Both the position numbers and the translations under genes were made by a program. From Sphingomonas sp. BK580 (GTDB taxonomy: Bacteria; Pseudomonadota; Alphaproteobacteria; Sphingomonadales; Sphingomonadaceae), in the NCBI RefSeq assembly GCF_014194975.1, contig NZ_JACIAY010000001.1, positions 496,001 to 560,000 of the forward strand: a stretch of 64,000 bases of DNA, read 5' to 3'. The notes below the pieces were generated by a model. That model saw nothing but the letters and a program-made list of their open reading frames with translations. It had not been told where the DNA came from and ran no database searches. This document shows positions 1 through 7,622 of this stretch, piece by piece; positions within the stretch are counted from its first letter, which is position 1, and every line of letters starts with the position of its first letter.

Positions 1-1051
1 CGCACAGGATCGGCGCGCAGGGCACGTCGCGGTCCCACAGGCCGTGGTGGACGAACTGATAGTGCCAGCGGCGCTGCCCGGTCTCGAGATCGAGCGCCAC
101 CAGCGACTCACCGAACAAGGCGTTGCCGCGGCGGAACATGCCCATCTCGTCGCCGGTCGGCAGCTCGACCGGGACGTAGACGAGCCCGAGCTCCTCGTCC
201 GCCGACATCTCGGCCCAGGCGCCGCCGTTGCCCGCCTCGTCGGCGTCGCCGTTGAGCCAGGTATCGTAGCCGAACTCGCCCTTGCGCGGGATGGTGTGGA
301 AGATCCACTTGCGCTTGCCGGTGCGCACGTCAAAGCCGCGGATATAGCCCTTCACGTTCTTGCGCACCGCCGGCACGTCGCCAGCGGTATGCGCCGCGCC
401 GACCACCACCGTGTCGCGCGCCACCATCGGCGTGGCGTGAAGGCCGACGTCGGCGGTGTCGACGTCGAGCTCCTGGTCGAAGTCCTTCTTGAGGTCGACG
501 ATGCCGTTGGTGCCGAAATCAGGGTCAGGAATGCCGGTGTTGGCGTCGAGTGAGACCAGCTGGTAGCCGATGGTGACATACAGGATCCGCTCGACCTTGC
601 CGTCGGTCCAGTAGGACACGCCGTGGCCGGAGAGCTGGCGCGGCGAGTTGAGCGCGCGCTGGCCCTCGTCGACCCGGTGCATCCACAGCAGCTCGCCGGT
701 CGCGGCGTCGAGCGCGACGCAGTCGCGGCGCGAGCCGGCCGGAAGGAACAGCCGCCCCTTCACCAGCAGCGGGGTCGGCTCGAACTGATACTCCTTGCGC
801 GCGCCGAACACGTCGGTCTTGACGCTCCAGGCGATCTCGAGGTCGTTGAAATTGTCGGCGTTGATCTGGTCGAGCGGCGAGTAGCGCGTGTTCGCCTTGT
901 CGGCGGCGTAGCTGCGCCACTCGGTGTCGGGCGCTGGCGCGTCGGCGTCCTGCATCGGCGCCGCCAGCGCCGCCGGGTCGATCGCGAGGATCAGCGCCGA
1001 GGCGGCGGTGCCCGCCAGCAGGCGGCGGCGGGTGAGACCGGGCGCGCTCAC
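1..1051 (-). CDS. PQQ-dependent dehydrogenase, N-terminal part (cut by window edge)
   Basis: The frame stays open from a GTG start to the left edge, giving about 350 residues without a stop. It resembles the quinoprotein glucose/alcohol dehydrogenase beta-propeller family. Repeated blade motifs are visible (ALDAATGELLW, FDVRTGKRKWIF, ALDLETGQRRWHY), as is the early segment WRSYAADKANTRYSPLDQI. These periplasmic enzymes oxidise alcohols or sugars and pass electrons to the respiratory chain. The N-terminus TRRRLLAGTAASALILA looks like a Tat signal, whereas many quinoproteins use Sec. The start overlaps the stop of the upstream aldehyde dehydrogenase gene by GTGA, so the two are probably translationally coupled. 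The substrate cannot be told and the C-terminal half is outside the window. Confidence 0.85.
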   Translation of the reverse strand, partial: MSAPGLTRRRLLAGTAASALILAIDPAALAAPMQDADAPAPDTEWRSYAADKANTRYSPLDQINADNFNDLEIAWSVKTDVFGARKEYQFEPTPLLVKGRLFLPAGSRRDCVALDAATGELLWMHRVDEGQRALNSPRQLSGHGVSYWTDGKVERILYVTIGYQLVSLDANTGIPDPDFGTNGIVDLKKDFDQELDVDTADVGLHATPMVARDTVVVGAAHTAGDVPAVRKNVKGYIRGFDVRTGKRKWIFHTIPRKGEFGYDTWLNGDADEAGNGGAWAEMSADEELGLVYVPVELPTGDEMGMFRRGNALFGESLVALDLETGQRRWHYQFVHHGLWDRDVPCAPILC

Positions 1052-2532
1052 CACGTCACCGCGATGTATTTCGCCTCGCAATATTCGAGCAGGCCGTGGT
1101 GTGATCCCTCGCGCCCGAGCCCGCTCTGCTTCATGCCGCCGAACGGTGCCGCGGCGTCCGACACCAGCCCGCGGTTGACCGCCACCATGCCGCATTCGAT
1201 CCGCTCGGCCACCGCCAGCGCACGCTTGAGGTCGCCCGAATAGACGTAGGCGGCGAGCCCGTATTCGGTGTCGTTGGCGAGCGCGACCGCCTCGTCGGCG
1301 GTGTCGAACGCGGTCACCGCGGCGACGGGGCCGAACACTTCCTCGCGCAGGATCTCGGAGCCCGGCTTGACGTCCGCGATCACCGAGGGCGGGTAGAAAT
1401 AGCCGTCGCCGCCGGGAGTCTGGCCGCCCAGTTCGACGCGTGCGCCCTTGGCGACCGCGTCGGTGACGAGCCGCTCGATCTTGTCGACCGCCTTGCGGTT
1501 GATCATCGCGCCGCACTGGGTGGCGGGATCGGTGCCGGCGCCGACCTTCAGCGCGCCCATCCGCTCGACCAGCTTCGCGACGAACGCGTCGTGGATGCCG
1601 CGCTGGACGTAGAAGCGGTTGGCGGCGGTGCAGGCCTCGCCCGCGTTGCGCATCTTGGCGACCATCGCGCCCTCGATCGCGGCGTCGAGGTCGGCATCGT
1701 CGAACACCACGAAGGGCGCGTTGCCGCCGAGCTCCATCGACGAGCTGACCACCTGGTCCGCCGCCTCGCGCAGCAGCACGCGGCCGACCTGCGTCGACCC
1801 GGTGAAGGAGAGCTTGCGCACGCGCGGGTCGTGCAGAATCGCGCTGCATACCGGACCGGGCTGGCTGGTGGTGACGACGTTGACGACGCCCGCGGGCACG
1901 CCGGCGCGACGCATGATCTCGGCCACCGCGAGCGCGGTCAGCGGCGTCTCCGCGGCGGGCTTGAGGATGCAGGTGCACCCTGCCGCCAGCGCCGGGGCGA
2001 TCTTGCGCGTCGCCATCGCGGCGGGGAAGTTCCACGGCGTGATCAGCAGCGCCACGCCGATCGGCTGGTACTGCACCATGATGCGGTTGCCGCCCGCCGG
2101 CGAGATCCCCAGCTCGCCCGGGATCCGCACCGCTTCCTCGGCGTACCAGCGGAAGAACTCGGCGGCATAGGCCACCTCGCCGCGCGCGTCGGTCAGCGCC
2201 TTGCCGTTCTCGAGCGAGATCAGCTGCGCCAGCCACTCCTGCTGCGCCATCATCGCGTGGAAACAGGCGAGCAGCACGTCGGCGCGCTTGCGCGGGGCGG
2301 TCGCGGCCCAGTCCGCCGCGGCGGCGGCGGCGGCGTCGACCGCGGCGATCCCCTCCTCCACCGCGGCGTCGGCGACCTCGGTGAGCGTCGCGCCGGTGGC
2401 GGGATCGTCGACGGCGATGGTCGCGCCGCTCGCGGCGGCGGTCCAGCGCTCGCCGATCAGCAGGCCGGTGGGGATGGCGAACGGGCCGTCGCCGGGCGGG
2501 GTGTAGCTGGTCATCGGTGGCGTCCCGTGCAT
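1048..2532 (-). CDS. NAD(P)-dependent aldehyde dehydrogenase, succinate-semialdehyde dehydrogenase type
   Basis: This 494-residue protein has the full aldehyde dehydrogenase signature. The TPWNFP motif lies near residue 165, the catalytic Glu in MELGGNAPF near 267, and the nucleophile Cys in NAGEACTAANRF near 301. Length and motifs fit the GabD-like subgroup that oxidises succinate semialdehyde or similar omega-oxo acids; the substrate is inferred. It starts inside the stop of the iron alcohol dehydrogenase gene (TGATG) and ends inside the GTG of the PQQ dehydrogenase gene. An alternative ATG lies 18 bases downstream (MTSYTPP); neither has a strong Shine-Dalgarno, and the coupled start is preferred. 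An alcohol-to-aldehyde-to-acid sequence with its neighbours is likely. Confidence 0.9.
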   Translation of the reverse strand: MHGTPPMTSYTPPGDGPFAIPTGLLIGERWTAAASGATIAVDDPATGATLTEVADAAVEEGIAAVDAAAAAAADWAATAPRKRADVLLACFHAMMAQQEWLAQLISLENGKALTDARGEVAYAAEFFRWYAEEAVRIPGELGISPAGGNRIMVQYQPIGVALLITPWNFPAAMATRKIAPALAAGCTCILKPAAETPLTALAVAEIMRRAGVPAGVVNVVTTSQPGPVCSAILHDPRVRKLSFTGSTQVGRVLLREAADQVVSSSMELGGNAPFVVFDDADLDAAIEGAMVAKMRNAGEACTAANRFYVQRGIHDAFVAKLVERMGALKVGAGTDPATQCGAMINRKAVDKIERLVTDAVAKGARVELGGQTPGGDGYFYPPSVIADVKPGSEILREEVFGPVAAVTAFDTADEAVALANDTEYGLAAYVYSGDLKRALAVAERIECGMVAVNRGLVSDAAAPFGGMKQSGLGREGSHHGLLEYCEAKYIAVTW

Positions 2533-3776
2533 CAGGCGTGGAGGAGCGTGGCGCGGTCGCCGGCGAAGGCGGCGCGCGTGATGGTCTGCATCGCGGCGAG
2601 ATCGAGCGGCCGCGGGTTGTTCTTGATCAGCCGCGCCGCGTTGAGCGAATATTCGGCGACATGGTCCTGCTGCTCGGGGCGCAGCCCCAGGTCGGCGAGC
2701 GAGCGCGGGATGGCGATGCGCTGGAACAAGGCGTCGACCGCGTCGATGAACGCCTGCGCGCGCTCCGCCGGCGTCGCGCCCGCGATCCCGACCAGCTCGG
2801 CGAGCTCGGCGAAGCCGTCGGCGCAGGCGGGGCGGTTGAACTGCATGACATAGGGCAGCAGCGTCGCCACGCCCTGCCCGTGCGCGGTGTGCGTGAGGTT
2901 GCCGACGGGATATTGCAGCGCGTGCGCCGCCGCGGTGCCGGCCGTGCCGAAGGCGCAGCCCGCCGCGAGCGCGGCGAGCATCACGCCCTCGCGCGCCTCG
3001 ATGTCGCTGCCGTCGACCACCGCACGCTCAAGGTAGCGGAACACGTTGGTCACCGCGAGCCTGGCGAAATGGTCGGAGAGCACGTTCTTGCCGACGAAGA
3101 CGTGCTGCTCGGTCAGCATCGCGTCGATCGGGCGCGCCAGCGTCGTATAGGCCTCCACCGCGTGGGTCAGCGCGTCGGCGCCGGAGAAGGCGGTGAGCGC
3201 GGGCGGGCAGGTGACGGTCAGCTCGGGGTCGCAGATCGCCACCTGCGCGATCAGGTGCGGGCTGGCGATGCCCACCTTGGCGCCGCGCTCCTCGTCGGCG
3301 ACCACCGCTACCGGCGTCGCCTCTGAGCCGGTGCCCGAGGTGGTCGGGACGGCGACCAGCGGCATCACCGGCCCGGGCACCGCGAACTCGCCGTAATAGT
3401 CGCGCACGCTCCCGCCATGCGTGAGCAGCACCGCGGCCACCTTGGCGAGGTCGAGCGAGCTGCCCCCGCCGACGCCGATCACCACGTCCGCGTCGAAGCC
3501 GCTCGCCGCCGCGACGCACGCGTCGATCGAACGCAGCGGCAGGTCGGGCACGGTGCCGTCGAACACGCGCGTCTCGACATCGTGCGCGGCGAGGTCGGCG
3601 AGCATCGCGGCAAACTCGGGCTGCGCCGCCTGGCGCTCGTCGGTGCAGAGCAAGGCGCGCTTGCCGAGCCGCGCGGCGGCCGAGCCGAGCGCGGCACGCT
3701 GGCCGCGCCCGAAGAGGATGGAGCGCGGCAGGCGCGCCGCGCCGAACAGGGCGGGCGCGGTCGGGTCGGACGTCAT
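2532..3776 (-). CDS. iron-containing alcohol dehydrogenase
   Basis: This 414-residue protein belongs to the Fe-ADH (group III) family. It has the nucleotide-binding GVGGGSSLDLAK near residues 101-112 and PTTSGTGSEAT near 144-154. Metal ligands are visible: Asp201 and His205 in SGADALTHAVEAY, with further His in AAHALQYPVG and THTAHGQG. Relatives include 4-hydroxybutyrate dehydrogenase and maleylacetate reductase. Because a semialdehyde dehydrogenase follows directly (TGATG overlap), oxidation of an omega-hydroxy acid to its semialdehyde is a reasonable inference, but maleylacetate reductase cannot be excluded. It lies 17 bases downstream of the MFS carrier stop in the same operon. Confidence 0.88.
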   Translation of the reverse strand: MTSDPTAPALFGAARLPRSILFGRGQRAALGSAAARLGKRALLCTDERQAAQPEFAAMLADLAAHDVETRVFDGTVPDLPLRSIDACVAAASGFDADVVIGVGGGSSLDLAKVAAVLLTHGGSVRDYYGEFAVPGPVMPLVAVPTTSGTGSEATPVAVVADEERGAKVGIASPHLIAQVAICDPELTVTCPPALTAFSGADALTHAVEAYTTLARPIDAMLTEQHVFVGKNVLSDHFARLAVTNVFRYLERAVVDGSDIEAREGVMLAALAAGCAFGTAGTAAAHALQYPVGNLTHTAHGQGVATLLPYVMQFNRPACADGFAELAELVGIAGATPAERAQAFIDAVDALFQRIAIPRSLADLGLRPEQQDHVAEYSLNAARLIKNNPRPLDLAAMQTITRAAFAGDRATLLHA

Positions 3777-3793
3777 CTAAGTGTCTCCAGGAG

Positions 3794-5128
3794 TCATGCC
3801 GCGGCGACCGCGTCGGCGGTGGCGAGCCGCCGCGACGCGTCGATCCGCAGGAAGAGAAGAGCGGCGATCGCGCACAGCACCGCGAGCACCATGAAGGCGG
3901 GGAACCAGCCGCTGACGGTGACGATATAGCCCGTCACCGCGGCGGCGATCGCCGCGCCGAGATTGCCCAGCGTGTTCATCACCGCGGAGACCGAGCCGGC
4001 GAACTCGCCGCCGATGTCGAGCGTCACCGCCCAGGACACGCCGACGGTCAGCTCGAGCCCGAACACCGCGACGCAGAAGCAGATGATGCTCGCGACGGGC
4101 GCGTCGATCGCGGCGGCGAGCGGCATCATCACCGCGGCGGTGACGAAGCCGACCACCGCGACGACGCGCCGCGCCATCTTCAGCCCGGCACCGCGCTTGA
4201 CCAGCAGGTCCGAGGTCCAGCCGCCCGCGAGATCGCCCACCACACCCGCCATCAGCGGCAGGCTGGCGAACAGCCCCATCACTGCTAGGTCATAGCCGCG
4301 TGCGTCGTGGAGGTACTTCGGGAACCAGGTCAGGAAGATGTTGATGCAATAGGCGTAGCAGAAATACATCGCCGACAGCGTCCAGAGCTGCGGCTGGCGC
4401 AGCAGCCGGCGCCACGGCACCTTGGCGCGCGCCGGCCCGGTGCCGAGCGCGTCCTCGATCATCGCGCGCTCGGTCGCGTTGACGCGGCGATGCTCGCGCG
4501 GCGTGTCGCGGTAATAGACGAACCAGCAGAACGCCCAGACGAGCCCGACGCCGGCGAAGAGCAGGAACGGCATGCGCCAGCCGAAGTCGACGATCAGCAG
4601 CGCCACGAACACCGGGGTCACCGCGCCGCCCAGCCGCGCACCGGCATGGGTGAGTCCCTGCGCCCAGCCGCGCTCGGCGGGCAGCATCCAGCGCGACAGC
4701 GAGCGGGTCGCGATCGGGAAGGCGCCCGCCTCGCCGAGGCCGAACAGGAAGCGGCACACCATCATCGATCCCGCCGACCAGGTCAGCGCGGTCGCCGCGG
4801 TGAAGGTCGACCACCACACCACCACCCCGGTCAGCGCGCGGCGCGGGCCGAAGCGGTCGCCGAGCCAGCCGCCCGGGATCTGGAACAGCGCGTAGGCGAA
4901 CTGGAAGGCGGCGAAGATCCAGCCCATCGTGACGAGCGAGAAGCCGTATTCCTTCTGGATCGACGGCGCCGCGGTGGCGATCACGACGCGGTCCATATAG
5001 GTGATCAGATAGGCCAGCACGGTGAGCCACAGCACCGCGTGGCGCACCCGCGTGGGCCGCAGCGCCTGCTCACCCGCGCCGTCCGCGACCGACGTCGCCG
5101 GCTCGACCAGGGCACCCGAGACGCTCAC
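3794..5128 (-). CDS. MFS transporter, anion:cation symporter type
   Basis: This 444-residue protein has about twelve hydrophobic segments. It shows the ACS-like signature LAYLITYMDRVVIATAAPSIQKEYG in the first helix region and the MFS loop motif GGWLGDRFGPRRALT. Relatives carry hexuronate, glucarate, tartrate or other organic anions across the inner membrane. The open frame continues far upstream, but that part is antisense noise. The start is the GTG (VSVSGALVEP) that overlaps the amidohydrolase stop as GTGA. It is the second gene of the GntR-linked operon and presumably imports the compound handled by the dehydrogenases; the substrate is unknown. Confidence 0.88.
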   Translation of the reverse strand: MSVSGALVEPATSVADGAGEQALRPTRVRHAVLWLTVLAYLITYMDRVVIATAAPSIQKEYGFSLVTMGWIFAAFQFAYALFQIPGGWLGDRFGPRRALTGVVVWWSTFTAATALTWSAGSMMVCRFLFGLGEAGAFPIATRSLSRWMLPAERGWAQGLTHAGARLGGAVTPVFVALLIVDFGWRMPFLLFAGVGLVWAFCWFVYYRDTPREHRRVNATERAMIEDALGTGPARAKVPWRRLLRQPQLWTLSAMYFCYAYCINIFLTWFPKYLHDARGYDLAVMGLFASLPLMAGVVGDLAGGWTSDLLVKRGAGLKMARRVVAVVGFVTAAVMMPLAAAIDAPVASIICFCVAVFGLELTVGVSWAVTLDIGGEFAGSVSAVMNTLGNLGAAIAAAVTGYIVTVSGWFPAFMVLAVLCAIAALLFLRIDASRRLATADAVAAA

Positions 5129-6525
5129 GGGCGCGCCGTGCCGCACGCCTCGGCGGCGCGGCCGACGCAGGTCTGCCAGATCGTCGGCACCTTGCGCCCG
5201 GCGACATAGACAGCGTTGATCGCGCGCGTGTTGCGGATATCGCGCGTCGGGTCGCGGTCGAGTACCAGCAGGTCCGCCCATTTGCCCGGCTTCAGCACGC
5301 CGCTCTCGTTCTCGCTGAGGAAGCTGGCGTTGGTGCCCGTCGCGGCGGTGAGCGCCTGGAGCGGCGTCAGCCCCGCTTTGACCATCAGCTCCAGCTCCCA
5401 ATGGGCGAAATAGCCGGGGAAGCGCGCGGTCGGGCCGCTGTCGGTGCCCATGCCGTAGCGCACCCCGCCCTTCGCCTCGGCGGCGAGGCTGGCCATCGCG
5501 TTGCGCAACACCGGCGGGTATTTCGGGAACAGCGGCGAGGCAGCGAGCTTCTGCCGGCGTTCCTGGCTCTTCAGCGTGGCGATCGTCGAGGGCGCGACCC
5601 CGCGCGAGAAGAAGGGCTCGTCGACGAAGGGCAGCAGCGTGTAGGTGAAGCTCGCCTCCCGGCTGAGCGTCGAGGCGAGCTGCCACGTGCCGCGCTGCTT
5701 CATCGCACCGACGAGCGCCGGGTCGGCGACGCGGTCGCGCACCTGATGCATGAAGACGTCGACGCCCTCGCGCGTCAGTTCCGCGGCGTTATCATAGTAG
5801 AAGATGTGCGCCGCCGCCCTCTTGTTCGCGGCGTGCGCGGCGTCGATCACCGCCTTGCTCACGTCGTAGGGCATACGCTTCGCCACGGTGCCGAACTCGT
5901 CGTCCATCCACAGCTTGACGAAATCGTCGCCCTTGGCGGTCTCGCGCTGGACCATCGCGGTCGCCTCGGCCGGGGTGGCGACCGACTGCTCGAGCCCCGG
6001 CACGCCGCCGTAGCTGCCCTTGTACACCACGCCGCGCCCCGCGGTGTAGGCGCGTGCCCGGTCGATCCGCCCCGCGCGACGTTGATCCGCGATGACCTGG
6101 TGGATCAGGTCGCCGTCGGTGCCGAGCGTATAGACCGAGGTGACGCCGTAAGCGGCGTACAGCTTGAGCTGCGCCTCGACGTTGGCGCGGTCGTAGTATT
6201 TGGAGAAGCTCTGATCGACGCCGTCCACCAGCCCGAGGTGAACATGGCTGTCGATCAGGCCCGGCATCAGGAACTTGCCGCGCAGGTTCTCGACCGTCGC
6301 GTCGCTCGACTTCGGCCGGGCCGCCGAGGCGCCGACCCAGGTGATGCGGCCGTCGGTCATCACCAGCGCCTGGTCGGCGCGCGGCGCGCCGCCGGTCCCG
6401 TCGAACAGCGTGACATGGTCGAGCACGACCGTCTCCGCCGCGGCCGTGCCGCCGAGACACAGCGCCGCTACCGCGACGCCGGCGCGGATCATCGCCCGCG
6501 CGCGACCTGGGCGAAACCGCCGCAT
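5125..6525 (-). CDS. exported metal-dependent amidohydrolase
   Basis: This protein (466 residues from the chosen start) is in the amidohydrolase superfamily, imidazolonepropionase/prolidase-like branch. It has the HxH metal motif in LIDSHVHLG, a carbamylation-type Lys in DDFVKLWMDDE, His in AAAHIFYY and the terminal Asp in YGMGTDSGP. A hydrophobic signal (IRAGVAVAALCLGGTAAAE) suggests export. Two ATGs are possible: 6540, and 6525 five codons later. The later one follows GGAGGGGAG at a proper distance and is preferred. A palindrome shared with the GntR promoter lies just upstream. It is the first gene of the operon and probably hydrolyses an amide or lactone outside the cytoplasm; the substrate is unknown. 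Confidence 0.85.
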   Translation of the reverse strand: MRRFRPGRARAMIRAGVAVAALCLGGTAAAETVVLDHVTLFDGTGGAPRADQALVMTDGRITWVGASAARPKSSDATVENLRGKFLMPGLIDSHVHLGLVDGVDQSFSKYYDRANVEAQLKLYAAYGVTSVYTLGTDGDLIHQVIADQRRAGRIDRARAYTAGRGVVYKGSYGGVPGLEQSVATPAEATAMVQRETAKGDDFVKLWMDDEFGTVAKRMPYDVSKAVIDAAHAANKRAAAHIFYYDNAAELTREGVDVFMHQVRDRVADPALVGAMKQRGTWQLASTLSREASFTYTLLPFVDEPFFSRGVAPSTIATLKSQERRQKLAASPLFPKYPPVLRNAMASLAAEAKGGVRYGMGTDSGPTARFPGYFAHWELELMVKAGLTPLQALTAATGTNASFLSENESGVLKPGKWADLLVLDRDPTRDIRNTRAINAVYVAGRKVPTIWQTCVGRAAEACGTARP

Positions 6526-6540
6526 CGCACTCCCCTCCAT

Positions 6541-6562
6541 GTCATATCCTATATGATCTGAC
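6541..6562. promoter_or_regulatory. candidate GntR operator at the amidohydrolase promoter
   Basis: A 22-bp imperfect palindrome contains TCATAT-AGG-ATATGA and has near-complementary ends (GTCAGATC and GATATGAC on the minus strand). Its core GATCATATAGG also occurs exactly in the promoter region of the neighbouring GntR gene. It lies about 16 bases upstream of the chosen start, a position suited to repression. The assignment to the GntR protein is an inference from the sharing and the location. Confidence 0.55.
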
Positions 6563-6617
6563 TAAGTGGGGGTCGGTGGGCTGTCAAGCGCCGCGAGTGG
6601 CCACGAGATGAAGGATG

Positions 6618-7334
6618 TCAGTCGCTTGCCGCACTTTCCGCGAGCACGTCGTCCATCCGCTGCTGTGAGCATTCGAGATGGTGACGCACCGCCTGCTCCG
6701 CCGCGGCGGGATCGTGCGCGACCAGCGCATCGATGATCGCACGATGCTCGCGCGCGGCCTCGTGCGGCGCGTTGGTGGCGTAGAGCGCGCGGAAGATGTG
6801 GAGGTGCGCGTGCAGCCGCTCGATCGTCTCCGCGATCAGCCGGTTGCCGCTGCCGGTCGCGATCAGCCGGTGGAGCGCGGCGTCGGCCTCGGCGAAGCGC
6901 GAGTACGCCCGCGCGTCACCGTCGGCGACGCCCGACATGTCGCGGTCGATCGAGCGCAGCGTGGCGATGGCGGTGTCGGTCATCGCCTCGGCGGCGCGCG
7001 CGGCGGCATAGGGCTCGATGAGCTGCCGCAGCGTGTAGAGGTCGCGCACCTCCTGCCGCGTCATCTGCGGGCTGGCGCGATAGCCGACGTTCGGCATCTT
7101 GTAGACCAGCTTCTCCGCCTCAAGCTGGCTCATCGCCTCGCGAACGGGCGTCTGCGAGATGCCGAGCTGGCGCGCGACGGTATCGATCGCGATCCGCTCA
7201 CCGGGCGCGATCTTGAGGCTCATCAGCATGTCCAGCAGGTGGTCGTAGGCACGTTCGACCATCGTCGGCCCGGGCGCGGGCCGCGCCGCGCGCGCGTGGG
7301 TCGGGACGGTGCTGGTCGTGTCGAGGTGCCGCAA
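6618..7334 (-). CDS. GntR family transcriptional regulator (FCD/FadR subfamily)
   Basis: This protein of about 238 residues has an N-terminal winged helix (VERAYDHLLDMLMSLKIAPGERI, then LGISQTPVREAMSQLEAEKLV). The helical C-terminal FCD ligand domain has the expected metal-site pattern, including DAALHRLI and the late His in HRAIIDALVAHD. Such proteins usually repress sugar-acid, organic-acid or aromatic catabolism and are released by a pathway intermediate. It sits directly upstream of the amidohydrolase operon in the same direction. The first start is TTG at 7334; an ATG at 7262 (MVERAYDHLL) is equally possible, as neither has a clear ribosome binding site. Autoregulation is suggested by the palindrome at 7367-7389. 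Confidence 0.88.
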   Translation of the reverse strand: MRHLDTTSTVPTHARAARPAPGPTMVERAYDHLLDMLMSLKIAPGERIAIDTVARQLGISQTPVREAMSQLEAEKLVYKMPNVGYRASPQMTRQEVRDLYTLRQLIEPYAAARAAEAMTDTAIATLRSIDRDMSGVADGDARAYSRFAEADAALHRLIATGSGNRLIAETIERLHAHLHIFRALYATNAPHEAAREHRAIIDALVAHDPAAAEQAVRHHLECSQQRMDDVLAESAASD

Positions 7335-7366
7335 GTGAGTTCGCCGGTCCGTGAAGATACGGGCCG

Positions 7367-7389
7367 GATCATATAGGGTTTATACGATC
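7367..7389. promoter_or_regulatory. candidate GntR autoregulatory operator
   Basis: A 23-bp imperfect inverted repeat has 9-bp arms GATCATATA and TATACGATC (one mismatch in the pairing) around a 5-bp spacer. It shares the exact 11-mer GATCATATAGG with the site before the amidohydrolase gene. It lies 33 bases upstream of the TTG start. The rest of 7390-7584 shows nothing else that can be supported. Confidence 0.55.
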
Positions 7390-7584
7390 GACGTAAGATG
7401 CTGCAGGAAGCGGGGCGTCGCCGCGAGCCGCGCGGCGGACCCGCACCTTGAAGGCTCAAGTTGCCTCCCACTCCTCTCGTCAAGCCGCGCTCGACCCGCA
7501 ACCATGGTGCCGCGAGCACCGCGGTTGTCGCAGATGCGGCACGATGGATCCCGGCCGGAGGCAGGGATGACGCCAGGGACCGAG

Positions 7585-7612
7585 GCCGGCGCGCCGGTGC
7601 GTGCGCGCCGGC
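7585..7612 (-). terminator. GC-rich hairpin after the first TonB receptor gene
   Basis: Perfect 10-bp arms (GCCGGCGCGC and its complement) flank an 8-base loop, 10 bases beyond the receptor stop codon. There is no T run, so it is either a weak intrinsic terminator or an mRNA-stabilising hairpin. Confidence 0.45.
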
Positions 7613-7622
7613 GCGCGCCCTC

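Noticed and set aside
44..553. Long plus-strand open frame opposite the PQQ dehydrogenase
   Set aside because: Arg/His/Val-rich antisense translation of a clear coding region on the minus strand; no ribosome binding site or family resemblance. The same holds for the many other antisense frames in this GC-rich window.
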